From assembly GCA_033764875.1 (NCBI GenBank), contig JANRIO010000094.1, forward strand, positions 1-64,000: 64,000 nt of DNA, read 5' to 3'. A program made the translations under genes and the position numbers. This stretch comes from AWTP1-13 sp033764875. GTDB lineage: Bacteria; Pseudomonadota; Alphaproteobacteria; Rhizobiales; Hyphomicrobiaceae. The notes beneath the pieces were generated by a model that worked only from the letters and a program-made list of their open reading frames with translations, made no database searches and was not told the DNA's origin. Position 1 is the first letter of the stretch. Every line of letters starts with the position of its first letter. Shown here piece after piece: positions 52,237 to 60,287 of the stretch.

Positions 52237-52761
52237 TTGCCCCCAGATCCGATCCGCGACGGCGTGCTGTCCCGCACCAATGTCGCGCACAATGCCGCCA
52301 TCGCCGATGGCCGCCAGTCTGACGCCGCCTTCCAGATTTGCCGCGGCGTCGTGCGGCTCATCGCCGTGCACGGCATGGCCGCCTTCAGCGAGGTGGGGCT
52401 CGCCAACGGCCGCCGCGCCGACGTGGTCGGCCTCGGCGGCGACGGCGAGATCGTGATCGTCGAGATCAAGTCCTGCCTGGAGGACTTCCGCTCCGACGCC
52501 AAGTGGCCCGAGTACCGCCCGTTCTGCGATCGGCTCTTCTTTGCCGTCGATCCACGGTTCCCGCACGAGGTGCTGCCCGGGGATGCCGGCCTCATTATCG
52601 CCGACCGCTACGGCGGCGAGATCGTGCGCGAGGCCCCCGTCCACAAGCTGCCTGCCGCCCGTCGCAAGGCGCTCACCTTGCAGGTAGCGCGTCTGGCGGC
52701 GTTCCGCCTGCAGTCGGTGATCGATCCGGAGGCGCGTCTTGAGGCCTGGGCGCGCGGCTGA
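52237..52761 (+). CDS. mmcB: MmcB family DNA repair protein
   Basis: 174 residues with a restriction-endonuclease-like fold: RADVVGLGGDGEIVIVEIKSCLEDFRSDAKW gives the PD-(D/E)xK pattern (Asp in RADV, ExK in VEIK), followed by RLFFAVDPRFP and GLIIADRYGGEI. In Caulobacter MmcB contributes to survival after DNA damage by mitomycin C. A TTG start at 52237 has GGAG eight bases before it; no ATG is placed before the conserved region. The 3' end overlaps the convergent flavoprotein gene by 89 bases. Confidence 0.85.
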   Translation: MPPDPIRDGVLSRTNVAHNAAIADGRQSDAAFQICRGVVRLIAVHGMAAFSEVGLANGRRADVVGLGGDGEIVIVEIKSCLEDFRSDAKWPEYRPFCDRLFFAVDPRFPHEVLPGDAGLIIADRYGGEIVREAPVHKLPAARRKALTLQVARLAAFRLQSVIDPEARLEAWARG

Positions 52762-53977
52762 TCCACGCCAGCGCCCCGCGCCCGGCGGCGGCCCCCGTCG
52801 CGAGTGAGGCCTGCAGCAGGTAGCCCCCGGTCGGTGCCTCCCAGTCGAGCATCTCGCCGGCGACGAGCACGCCCGGCATCTTCTTCAGCATGAAGTCCGC
52901 GTCGACCTCCTCGAGTGCGATGCCCCCCGCCGTCGAGATGGCGCGCCCGATCGGCGCGCTGCCCCGCACCGTCAGCGGCACTGCCTTGATCAAGCGGGAG
53001 AGCCTCTCCCAGTCGCGTGCGGAAACCTCCTCCGCGCGCGCGGCCTCCTGGATCAGGCCGATGGCCGCGGGCGCCAGGTTGAGCTGCCGGCGCAGGTGCT
53101 CCTTCAGCGATCGCTTGCCCTGCGGCCGCTCCAGCCGCCGCACGATCTGCTCGGCGCTCTCGTCGGGCCTCAGATCGAGCGTGACGACGAAGGGCTCGCC
53201 CGTCTCGAGTGCCGCGCGCGCGTGGCGGCCGATGCCATAGACCGCGCCGCCTTCGATGCCGGTGGCCGTGATCACTGCCTCGCCCCGCTCCGTCGCCGCG
53301 CCGTAGCTGAGCGCGATGCGCTTCAAGGGCGCGCCCGCGAATCGGGTCCTGAGGATCTCCGACCAGGTGACCAGGAGCCCGCTGTTGGCCGCGCGCAGCG
53401 GCCTCACCAGCACGCCCTGCGCCGCGACTGCCGCTGTCCAGCCGCCATCGCTGCCGAGCTGCGGCCAGCTTGCCCCGCCCAGCGCCAGCACGACCGCCTT
53501 CGCCGCCACCGCAAGCTCTCCCTCGGGCGTCGCGAGCAGCAGCTTGCCCTCCCGCCAGCCGGTGAAGCGATGCCGCAGGCGCACGGCCACGCCCCGGTCC
53601 GCCAGCCGCCGCAGCCACGCGCGCAGCAGGGGCGAGGTCTTCATGCTCTTCGGGAACACGCGCCCGCTGCTGCCCTCGAACGTCGTCTGCCCAAGCCCTG
53701 CGCACCACTCGCGCAGCGCGGTCGGATCGAAGGCACGGATGGCAGGCGCCAGGGCCGTCTGCGCCGCGCCGTAGCGCCCGAGGAACGCCTCGAGCGGCTC
53801 GCTGTGCGTGAGATTGAGCCCGCCGCGCCCGGCCAGCAGGAACTTGCGCCCGAGCGACGGCATCCGCTCGTAGATGACGACCCGGGCTCCCGCGTTGGCG
53901 AGCACCTCGGCCGCCATCAGGCCGGCCGGCCCTCCGCCCACCACTGCGACGTCGTCGCCGTTGCTCGTGTCGCTCAC
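52673..53977 (-). CDS. FAD-dependent oxidoreductase, HI0933/BaiN-like
   Basis: A flavoprotein of about 434 residues. VAVVGGGPAGLMAAEVLANAG near the N-terminus binds FAD; LAGRGGLNLTHSEP, GRVFPKSMKTSPLL, and the C-terminal STAGGIALEEVDADFMLKKM and VAGEMLDWEAPTGGYLLQ are signatures of this family (TIGR03862-type branch). Its substrate is not known. The GTG at 53977 starts just before the FAD motif and has AGGAG upstream; an ATG at 54043 adds 22 residues. The last 89 bases overlap mmcB. Confidence 0.85.
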   Translation of the reverse strand: MSDTSNGDDVAVVGGGPAGLMAAEVLANAGARVVIYERMPSLGRKFLLAGRGGLNLTHSEPLEAFLGRYGAAQTALAPAIRAFDPTALREWCAGLGQTTFEGSSGRVFPKSMKTSPLLRAWLRRLADRGVAVRLRHRFTGWREGKLLLATPEGELAVAAKAVVLALGGASWPQLGSDGGWTAAVAAQGVLVRPLRAANSGLLVTWSEILRTRFAGAPLKRIALSYGAATERGEAVITATGIEGGAVYGIGRHARAALETGEPFVVTLDLRPDESAEQIVRRLERPQGKRSLKEHLRRQLNLAPAAIGLIQEAARAEEVSARDWERLSRLIKAVPLTVRGSAPIGRAISTAGGIALEEVDADFMLKKMPGVLVAGEMLDWEAPTGGYLLQASLATGAAAGRGALAWISRAPRPQDAPPDRSPTAGGTPPDALPAR

Positions 53978-54238
53978 GTCATCTTTTCTCCTCTGGGCCC
54001 TCGCATGGCACACGAATTGCTGCGTTGCCAGGGAGACTTTCACCCATTGCCGCTCCTCGCGGACCCGGCAGCGATTCGCGGGGCGGATGCTTTGTTTCGA
54101 CCTTTTGTCTCCGTTAGGCCGGATTGAGGCGTCCGCTCCGCACCGCGAGGGCCTGTGGCGTCGCGTTGAGACGGCAGCGATTTGACGCTTCCGCGCGGCT
54201 GGGCGTAGATCCTTGGCCCTGGAACCTCAGAGGGCCCA

Positions 54239-54856
54239 ATGAGCGCGACCCTTCGCCTGCACAAGAACGATCTTCCGGCCGGCGTCAGCTTCGGCGCCGC
54301 CGTCGCGATCGACACCGAGACGCTGGGCCTCAAGCCGCATCGCGATCGCCTGTGCGTCGTCCAGCTTTCCGCGGGCGACGGCACGGCCCACCTCGTCCAG
54401 TTCGACGGCCGCTCGTGGGAGGCTCCCAACCTGCGCCAGCTGCTCGTGGACCCCGCCGTGCTCAAGATCTTCCACTTCGCCCGTTTCGACCTCGCGGTGC
54501 TCTCCAGGTACCTGGGCGTTGCCGTCGCGCCCGTCTACTGCACCAAGATCGCCTCCAAGCTCGCCCGCACCTACACCGATCGCCATGGCCTCAAGGACCT
54601 CGTGTCCGAGCTACTGGGCGTCGAGCTCTCCAAGCAGCAGCAGAGCTCCGACTGGGCCGCCGCCGAGCTCAGCGACCAGCAGAAGCACTATGCCGCCTCG
54701 GATGTTCTGCACCTGCACGCGCTCAAGCAGCGGCTCGATGCCATGCTGGCCCGCGTCGACCGCGCCGCGCTGGCGGCCGAGTGCTTCCGCTTTCTGCCGG
54801 CCCGCGCGACCCTCGACCTGGCTGGCTTCGAGGACATGGACATCTTCTCCCATTGA
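54239..54856 (+). CDS. rnd: Ribonuclease D-like 3'-5' exonuclease
   Basis: 205 residues, a DEDDy exonuclease domain without the HRDC domains of E. coli RNase D. Exo I is VAIDTETLG (Asp and Glu), Exo II is FHFARFDLAVL (Asp), Exo III is HYAASDVLHLHAL (Tyr and Asp). Short forms of this kind are common in alphaproteobacteria and act in RNA 3' trimming. GAGGG precedes the ATG. Confidence 0.88.
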   Translation: MSATLRLHKNDLPAGVSFGAAVAIDTETLGLKPHRDRLCVVQLSAGDGTAHLVQFDGRSWEAPNLRQLLVDPAVLKIFHFARFDLAVLSRYLGVAVAPVYCTKIASKLARTYTDRHGLKDLVSELLGVELSKQQQSSDWAAAELSDQQKHYAASDVLHLHALKQRLDAMLARVDRAALAAECFRFLPARATLDLAGFEDMDIFSH

Positions 54857-54961
54857 TGGCCCTGCGCCTTGCCCCCGTCCTTCTCCATGCCCGTGCTGCG
54901 TCGTTTGCCATGCCCGTCCCCCGTGGTGGCAGCCTCTTCGCTGCGCGGCTAAGGTCTTGCG

Positions 54962-55627
54962 ATGCCGTCGAGAGCTTCCCCCCATGTGCCGCCGGGCACT
55001 GCCTTTGGCAGCCTGCGCGTCCGCTTGCCTCACGCTGAGCGGGCGCAGCGGATCGGCCTCCTCGGCGGCTCGTTCAACCCCGCGCACGGCGCCCACGTGC
55101 TGATCACCGAGACGGCCATCAAGCGCCTGCGGCTGGATCGGGTCTGGTGGCTCGTCTCGCCCGGCAATCCGTTGAAATCGCGCAAGGAGCAGGCGCCGTT
55201 GTGCGAGCGTCTGGCCCGCGCCCGCAGCCTTGCCCGCGACACCCGCGTCCGCGTTACGGCCTTCGAGGCCGATCTGCCGACGGCCTTCACGGCCTCGACG
55301 TTGGCCTTTCTCCGCCGCCGCCACCCGCAGCCCCACTTCGTCTGGCTGATGGGGGCCGACAACCTGGCGACGATCCACCACTGGCGCGCCTGGCGCAGCA
55401 TCTTCGCGCTGATGCCGGTCGCCGTGATCGACCGTCCGGGCTGGCATCTGAGGGCGCTGGCCTCGCCCGCGGCCCGTGCCCTGGCCCGCGCGCGACTGCC
55501 GGCCGATGAGGCGCCGACGCTGCCTCTGCGGCGCCCGCCGGCGTGGGTCTTTCTCAAGGGGCCGCTGTCGGATCTCTCCTCTACGGCGATCCGATCCAGG
55601 TCGGCCCGGGGCTCGCCCGAGGCTTGA
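54962..55627 (+). CDS. nadD: Nicotinate-nucleotide adenylyltransferase
   Basis: Adenylates nicotinate mononucleotide in NAD synthesis. 221 residues. IGLLGGSFNPAHGAHV near residue 30 holds the ATP-binding HxGH-like signature, WWLVSPGNPLKSRKE binds the substrate, and DLSSTAIRSRSARG is the C-terminal ISSTxIR motif. The first 20 residues are unconserved; the start could be slightly later. It precedes rsfS and rlmH, a gene order seen in many Rhizobiales. Confidence 0.93.
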   Translation: MPSRASPHVPPGTAFGSLRVRLPHAERAQRIGLLGGSFNPAHGAHVLITETAIKRLRLDRVWWLVSPGNPLKSRKEQAPLCERLARARSLARDTRVRVTAFEADLPTAFTASTLAFLRRRHPQPHFVWLMGADNLATIHHWRAWRSIFALMPVAVIDRPGWHLRALASPAARALARARLPADEAPTLPLRRPPAWVFLKGPLSDLSSTAIRSRSARGSPEA

Positions 55628-55963
55628 GAAGCTGTGGCGCCCGCGCCTCCGGCGTGGGGTCATGCATCCTGCAAACGTTCAGAGGCCGCCCCAGGACGAA
55701 TAGTTTAAGAGACGGAAAATTATAGAGCAATTCGGATTCCCGGTGGCTGGTGCGGGCGCGGGCAGGGCTCGCGTTGCATAGGCAGCCCCTTGATCGGCGG
55801 CCGCAACGCCCCTAATCTTGCCCCTGTGCCGAATCCTTTAGCATTTTCTGCCTCGGCACGGTTCAGCCCTGGCTGCGGCTTGTCGAAGCCCGGGCGTATC
55901 CACCCAGCGGGCCATTGGGGTCCGCGCATCAGGGTTTGATGAAGAAGGGAACTTCAGCACAAG
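55628..55963. other. Intergenic region nadD / rsfS
   Basis: 336 bases. An AT-rich patch (55695-55735) is the likeliest place for a promoter, but no clean -35/-10 pair was found. Short frames lack ribosome-binding sites. AAGGGAA at 55947-55953 is the likely rsfS ribosome-binding site. Confidence 0.4.
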
Positions 55964-56371
55964 ATGCCAAGCGCACTTGAGGGTGCTCCTCGCAGCACGC
56001 CTCCGGCCGAACGCGTGCCCAGTCACAGTTCGGATCAACTGCTCGCTCAGATCCTCTCCTGGCTCGACGAGGCCAAAGCGGAGAACGTGGTCTCGATCGA
56101 TATCAAGCACAAATCCTCGCTCGGCGACTTCATGGTTGTCGCGACCGGCAGGTCGGACCGTCACGTCGGCGCCATCGCGGATCAGCTTGAGCGCCGTCTC
56201 AAGGACCAGGGCCACGGCCGGGTCCGTGTCGAGGGCAAGCCGCAGTGCGACTGGGTGCTGATCGACGTCGGCGACATCATCGTGCACGTCTTCCGCGCCG
56301 AGGTGCGCGAGTTCTACAACATCGAGAAGATGTGGGCCGCCGAGCGGCCGTCGGACTCGACGACGCACTGA
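55964..56371 (+). CDS. rsfS: Ribosome silencing factor RsfS
   Basis: Binds uL14 on the 50S subunit and blocks subunit joining when nutrients are short. 135 residues: about 25 variable residues, then the RsfS/Iojap domain with AENVVSIDIKHKSSLGDFMVVATG, DWVLIDVGDIIVHVFRAEVREFY and the closing NIEKMW. Typical length. It lies 85 bases before rlmH. Confidence 0.94.
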   Translation: MPSALEGAPRSTPPAERVPSHSSDQLLAQILSWLDEAKAENVVSIDIKHKSSLGDFMVVATGRSDRHVGAIADQLERRLKDQGHGRVRVEGKPQCDWVLIDVGDIIVHVFRAEVREFYNIEKMWAAERPSDSTTH

Positions 56372-56456
56372 CCGCGTCGCCCGTCTACTGAGGAAAGGGC
56401 TTGCGCCCGGGCGCCGCGCCTGCGTGCGGCGCTGTCGCGGCACGGGCATGCTTGCC

Positions 56457-56939
56457 ATGCGCCTCCTCGTCGCCGCCATCGGTCGCCTCAAGGACGGCGC
56501 CGAGCGCGAGCTTCTCGCCCGCTACACGGGCCGCTTCGAGCCGCTGGCCAAGCGTCTCGGCATCGCCCCCGTGACCTGGCTCGAGTTTCCCGAGAGCCGC
56601 GCCGCCACCACCGACAAGCGCTGCAGCGACGAGGCTGCCGTGCTGCTCAACGCCGCACGCGACGCCCAGTACATCATCGCCCTCGACGTCGCCGGCAAGC
56701 CGCTCTCGAGCGAGGCCTTCGCCAAGGCCGTCGCCGCCGTCCGCGACGGCGGCCACAAGACCGCGGCGATCCTGATCGGCGGCCCCGACGGCTTCGCGCC
56801 CGATGTCCTGAAGGCCGCGCACCTGCGCGTCTCCCTCGGCGCCGTCACCCTGCCGCACGCGCTCGCCCGCATCGTGCTCGCCGAGCAGCTCTACCGCGCC
56901 GCCACCATCCTCTCCGGCCACCCCTACCACCGGGCGTGA
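56457..56939 (+). CDS. rlmH: 23S rRNA pseudouridine-1915 N3-methyltransferase RlmH
   Basis: A SPOUT-family methyltransferase for helix 69 of 23S rRNA. 160 residues: MRLLVAAIGRLKDGAERELL at the start, IALDVAGKPLSSEAFA, the SAM-knot ILIGGPDGFAPDVLKAA, and the C-terminal LPHALARIVLAEQLYRA and SGHPYHRA. The start at 56457 matches the normal RlmH N-terminus; the ATG at 56448 would add three residues. Confidence 0.95.
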   Translation: MRLLVAAIGRLKDGAERELLARYTGRFEPLAKRLGIAPVTWLEFPESRAATTDKRCSDEAAVLLNAARDAQYIIALDVAGKPLSSEAFAKAVAAVRDGGHKTAAILIGGPDGFAPDVLKAAHLRVSLGAVTLPHALARIVLAEQLYRAATILSGHPYHRA

Positions 56940-56949
56940 GGGGGTCGGC

Positions 56950-57585
56950 TCAGTGCGCCACCTTGCGCACGCCGTCCGCCCACGCCAGCCACTGCCGCAC
57001 CCGCGCCTCCGGGTCCGCGTGCGTGAAGAAGTCCGTGATCACGGCGACGCTATCGGCGCGCGCGGAGATCACGCCGTCGGCGCGCTCGGGCGTGATGCCG
57101 CCGATGGCGACCAGCGGCAGCCGTCCGATCTTGCGCTTCCACTCCGTGATCCGGGCGAGCCCCTGCGGGCCATAGCGCATCGGCTTCAGCTTGGTCTCGT
57201 AGATCGGCCCCAGCGCCACGTAGTCGGGCTCGGCCGCAAGCGCGATCTCGAGCTCCTCCTCCGTATGCGTGCTGATCCCGATCCTGATGCCTGCGGCCTT
57301 GATCGTCGCCACGTCAGCGTCTTCCAGATCCTCCTGGCCGAGATGCACGTAGTCGGCGCCGAGCGAGATCGCCTCCCGCCAGTAGTCGTTGACGATCAGC
57401 TGGCAGTCGTGCTCGAGGCACAGCTCCAGGCTGCCGGCGATCTCGCGGCGCACGCGCTCCGGCGGGGCGTCCTTCAGGCGCAGCTGGATGGTCCGGACGC
57501 CCAGCGGCACCAGGCGGCGCATCCAGGCGAAGTCCGGCACGATCGGGTAGAACACGTCGACGCCGTCGAATGGGGTACTGCTCAT
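56950..57585 (-). CDS. thiE: Thiamine phosphate synthase
   Basis: Joins the thiazole and pyrimidine halves of thiamine. 211 residues of TIM-barrel type: VRTIQLRLKDAPPERVRREI, LIVNDYWREAISLGADYVHLGQEDL (metal and diphosphate site), GISTHTEEEL, YVALGPIYETKLK and VAIGGITPERA. The last-named Gly loop binds phosphate. AGAGGA precedes the ATG at 57585. It lies 20 bases after thiG on the same strand. Confidence 0.93.
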   Translation of the reverse strand: MSSTPFDGVDVFYPIVPDFAWMRRLVPLGVRTIQLRLKDAPPERVRREIAGSLELCLEHDCQLIVNDYWREAISLGADYVHLGQEDLEDADVATIKAAGIRIGISTHTEEELEIALAAEPDYVALGPIYETKLKPMRYGPQGLARITEWKRKIGRLPLVAIGGITPERADGVISARADSVAVITDFFTHADPEARVRQWLAWADGVRKVAH

Positions 57586-57605
57586 GGGGCAGGTCCTCTG
57601 CTGGC

Positions 57606-58442
57606 TCAGCTGCCGAGGTCGAAGAAGGGCGTGCCGGCGACCGGCGTCGAGGGCACGGCCATGTCGCGCGCCTCCATCAGCCCCGCCTCGTAGGCCTCGC
57701 GCCCGGCGTGGATGGCGTCCGCGAACGCCCGCGCCATGCGCACCGGATCGGCGGCATTGGCCACGGCCGTGTTGAGCAGCACCGCGTCGTAGCCCATCTC
57801 CATGGCCTGCGCGGCGTGCGACGGCGCGCCGATGCCGGCGTCGACGATCAGTGGCGTATCGGGAAAATACTTGCGCATCGAGCGCAGCGCGGTGGGGTTG
57901 GCGAGCCCGCGCCCTGTTCCGATCGGCGCCCCCCACGGCATCAGCACCCGGCATCCCGCCGCCATCAGGCGCTCGGCCGCCACCAGGTCCTCGGTGGTGT
58001 AGGGAAACACCGAGAACCCCTCGCGCGCCAGGATGCCGGCCGCCTCGACCAGACCGAACAGGTCGGGCTGCAGCGTGTCGTCGTTGCCGATCACCTCGAG
58101 CTTGATCCAGGTCGTGTCGAAGATCTCGCGCGCCATCTGCGCCGTGGTGACGGCTTCCTTCGCGGTGCGGCAGCCGGCCGTGTTGGGCAGCACCGCGACG
58201 CCCATCTCCTTGATCATGTCGAGGAAGCGCATGCCGGCGCCGCTGCGCGCGGTCTCCCGTCTCAGCGACACGGTCACGACGCCCGCGCCCGAGGCCGCCA
58301 CCGCCTGCTGCATCACCTGCGGGGAAGGGTAGCGCGAGGTCCCGAGCAGCAGGCGCGAGGCAACATCGGCGCCATAGAGCGAGAGCCCCTTGGGGGCCGC
58401 GTTCGGCGCTGCGGCGGTCCGCACCGGTTCGACGATGGTCAT
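57606..58442 (-). CDS. thiG: Thiazole synthase
   Basis: Forms the thiazole phosphate of thiamine from DXP, dehydroglycine and ThiS thiocarboxylate. 278 residues; a TIM barrel with LLLGTSRYPSPQ, VVTVSLRRE, LPNTAGCRTAKEAV, the Schiff-base Lys in TWIKLEVIGND, MPWGAPIGTGRG and VDAGIGAPSHAAQAMEMG. The ATG at 58442 lies 13 bases after the thiS stop. An N-terminal extension of about 20 residues precedes the core. Confidence 0.95.
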   Translation of the reverse strand: MTIVEPVRTAAAPNAAPKGLSLYGADVASRLLLGTSRYPSPQVMQQAVAASGAGVVTVSLRRETARSGAGMRFLDMIKEMGVAVLPNTAGCRTAKEAVTTAQMAREIFDTTWIKLEVIGNDDTLQPDLFGLVEAAGILAREGFSVFPYTTEDLVAAERLMAAGCRVLMPWGAPIGTGRGLANPTALRSMRKYFPDTPLIVDAGIGAPSHAAQAMEMGYDAVLLNTAVANAADPVRMARAFADAIHAGREAYEAGLMEARDMAVPSTPVAGTPFFDLGS

Positions 58443-58455
58443 GGGCTCTCTGCCT

Positions 58456-58677
58456 TCAGCCGCCTTGGCGCGGCGCCACGATCTCGATGGCGTCGCCTTT
58501 TGCGAGCCGACGCTGGGCGCGCGCCCCACGGGCCACGAAGTCGCCGTTCACGGCGGTGGCGACGCTGCGCGCCTCGTGTCCGAGACTGGCCACCAGCGCC
58601 TCGAGCGTGGTCGCGCCCGTAAGCATCGCCTCGCCGTTGACGTGCACGCTCAGCCTGTCGGCGACGCTCTCCTGCAT
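58456..58677 (-). CDS. thiS: Sulfur carrier protein ThiS
   Basis: A 73-residue ubiquitin-fold protein ending in the required Gly-Gly (IEIVAPRQGG), which is adenylated and thiocarboxylated to give sulfur to ThiG. VHVNGEAMLTGATTLEALV and VATAVNGDFVARG fit the family. About eight extra residues precede the usual start; the ATG at 58677 is the nearest one and has no clear ribosome-binding site. First gene of thiS-thiG-thiE. No ThiO or ThiF gene is in the window, and no TPP riboswitch was found upstream. Confidence 0.88.
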   Translation of the reverse strand: MQESVADRLSVHVNGEAMLTGATTLEALVASLGHEARSVATAVNGDFVARGARAQRRLAKGDAIEIVAPRQGG

Positions 58678-58969
58678 GGGGGCCAGTCCGTGGTCCAATC
58701 CGATTTCCTTCAGCGGTATCTGCGCCTGCGGGCCCTGCGATTCAAGAATTTTGCACGGGGTGGGCCAGGGCGCCAGTGCATGGCACCATTGCCGCAACCT
58801 ATAATTGAGAGCGGTCCAGAAGTGAATGTCACGGCTGTGGAAGCAGCCTTGGCGCCACGCCGATCGGCATTGCAGGATGCTGCCGTTGCCGCTCAATCGC
58901 TGGAATTGTGCCGCATGGCAGGGTGGCCGACCGCCCGAGCCCCCCTCTGCATCCTGGACCCGCCCGCCC

Positions 58970-60283
58970 ATGCTCAAGAGCCTGCTGACATCGCGCCGCT
59001 TCGCGCCGCTCTTCTGGTGCCAGCTCTGCTCCGCCCTCAACGACAACTTTCTCAAGAACGCGCTGGTGATGCTGATCCTGTTCGGCTTCGGCGGCACGGG
59101 CCCCGCGGGCGGCACCCACGCCGATCTGCTGGTGACGGCGGCCGGCATCGCCCTCATCGCCCCGTTCTTCTTTTTGTCCGGCCTCGGCGGCGAGATCGCG
59201 GACCGCTACGACAAGGCCCTTGTCGCCCGCCGCATCCGGATGATCGAGATCCCCATCGCCGCGCTGGCGGCCGTGGGCTTCTTCCTGCACTCGGTGCCGC
59301 TGCTGTTCGTGGCGCTGACCCTGTTCGGCATGGTCGCGGCCCTGTTCGGCCCGGTGAAGTACGGCATCCTGCCCGAGAAGCTCTCCACCGCGGAGCTGCC
59401 CGCCGGCAATGCTCTCGTCGAGGGCGCGACCTTTCTCGCCATCCTCGTCGGCACCATCGCCGGCGGCATCTCGATCTCCGAGGCCCGCGGCGCCGAGCTC
59501 GTTGTCGGCGTCATCGTCGTGCTGTCCCTGGTCTCGTGGGGCTTTGCCAGCCTGATCCCCTCGCAAGGCCCGGCCGCACCCGGCCTCGTCGTCACGCGCA
59601 ATCCGCTGGTGTCGACGTTTGCGCTGCTGTCGGAGCTCAAGGTCGACTGGCGGCTGTGGAGCGGCGCCCACATCGTGTCGTGGTTCTGGGTCGTCGGCTT
59701 CGTGGCTCTGTCGCTGCTGCCCGTCGTGGTCAAGGGCATCCTCGGCGGCAGCGAGGGCGTTGTCACCCTGTGTCTTGCCGTGTTCACGATCGGCATCGCC
59801 TCGGGCTCGCTGCTCGCCGCGCGGGCGAGCCACGGCCAGCCCAATCTTGCGCTGGTGCCTCTCGGCGCATTCCTGATGGCGGTGTTCTCGCTCGCCATTG
59901 CCCTGATCACGGGCCTGCTGACGCCCTCCCCCGAGCCGCTGCGCGCCGGCCAGGTGCTGCTGTCCCCGGGTGGCCTGGCGCTCGTCGCGTGCTTCCTAGG
60001 CCTTGCCGTCGCCGGCGGCCTGTTCGTGGTTCCGACCTTCGCCGCCGTTCAGGCCTGGGCCCCGGTCGACCGCCGGGCCCGCGTCATCGCGGGCGTCAAC
60101 GTGCTCAACGCGGCCTACATGCTGGCCGGCGGCGCCGTCGTCGCCGGTTTGCAGGCCGCGGGCGTCGGCAGCCCGACGCTGTTCGCCCTGACGGGCCTCC
60201 TCAACATCGTGGTGATCGTCGTGCTCGCCCGCGCCTGGGGGCGGGAGGTATTCGTGGAGGCGGCGCGGTTCGCGGCGCTTTGA
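58970..60283 (+). CDS. MFS transporter, LplT-like (lysophospholipid flippase branch)
   Basis: 437 residues with about twelve membrane helices. FWCQLCSALNDNFLKNALVML at the N-terminus, FGPVKYGILPEKL and ELPAGNALVEGATFLAIL are stretches typical of the MFS domain of LplT and Aas-type proteins, which move lysophospholipids inward. In many relatives this domain is fused to PlsC acyltransferase and acyl-ACP ligase domains; here it stands alone. The start at 58970 gives the N-terminus directly before helix 1; upstream codons are unconserved. Confidence 0.85.
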   Translation: MLKSLLTSRRFAPLFWCQLCSALNDNFLKNALVMLILFGFGGTGPAGGTHADLLVTAAGIALIAPFFFLSGLGGEIADRYDKALVARRIRMIEIPIAALAAVGFFLHSVPLLFVALTLFGMVAALFGPVKYGILPEKLSTAELPAGNALVEGATFLAILVGTIAGGISISEARGAELVVGVIVVLSLVSWGFASLIPSQGPAAPGLVVTRNPLVSTFALLSELKVDWRLWSGAHIVSWFWVVGFVALSLLPVVVKGILGGSEGVVTLCLAVFTIGIASGSLLAARASHGQPNLALVPLGAFLMAVFSLAIALITGLLTPSPEPLRAGQVLLSPGGLALVACFLGLAVAGGLFVVPTFAAVQAWAPVDRRARVIAGVNVLNAAYMLAGGAVVAGLQAAGVGSPTLFALTGLLNIVVIVVLARAWGREVFVEAARFAAL

Positions 60284-60287
60284 GCCG

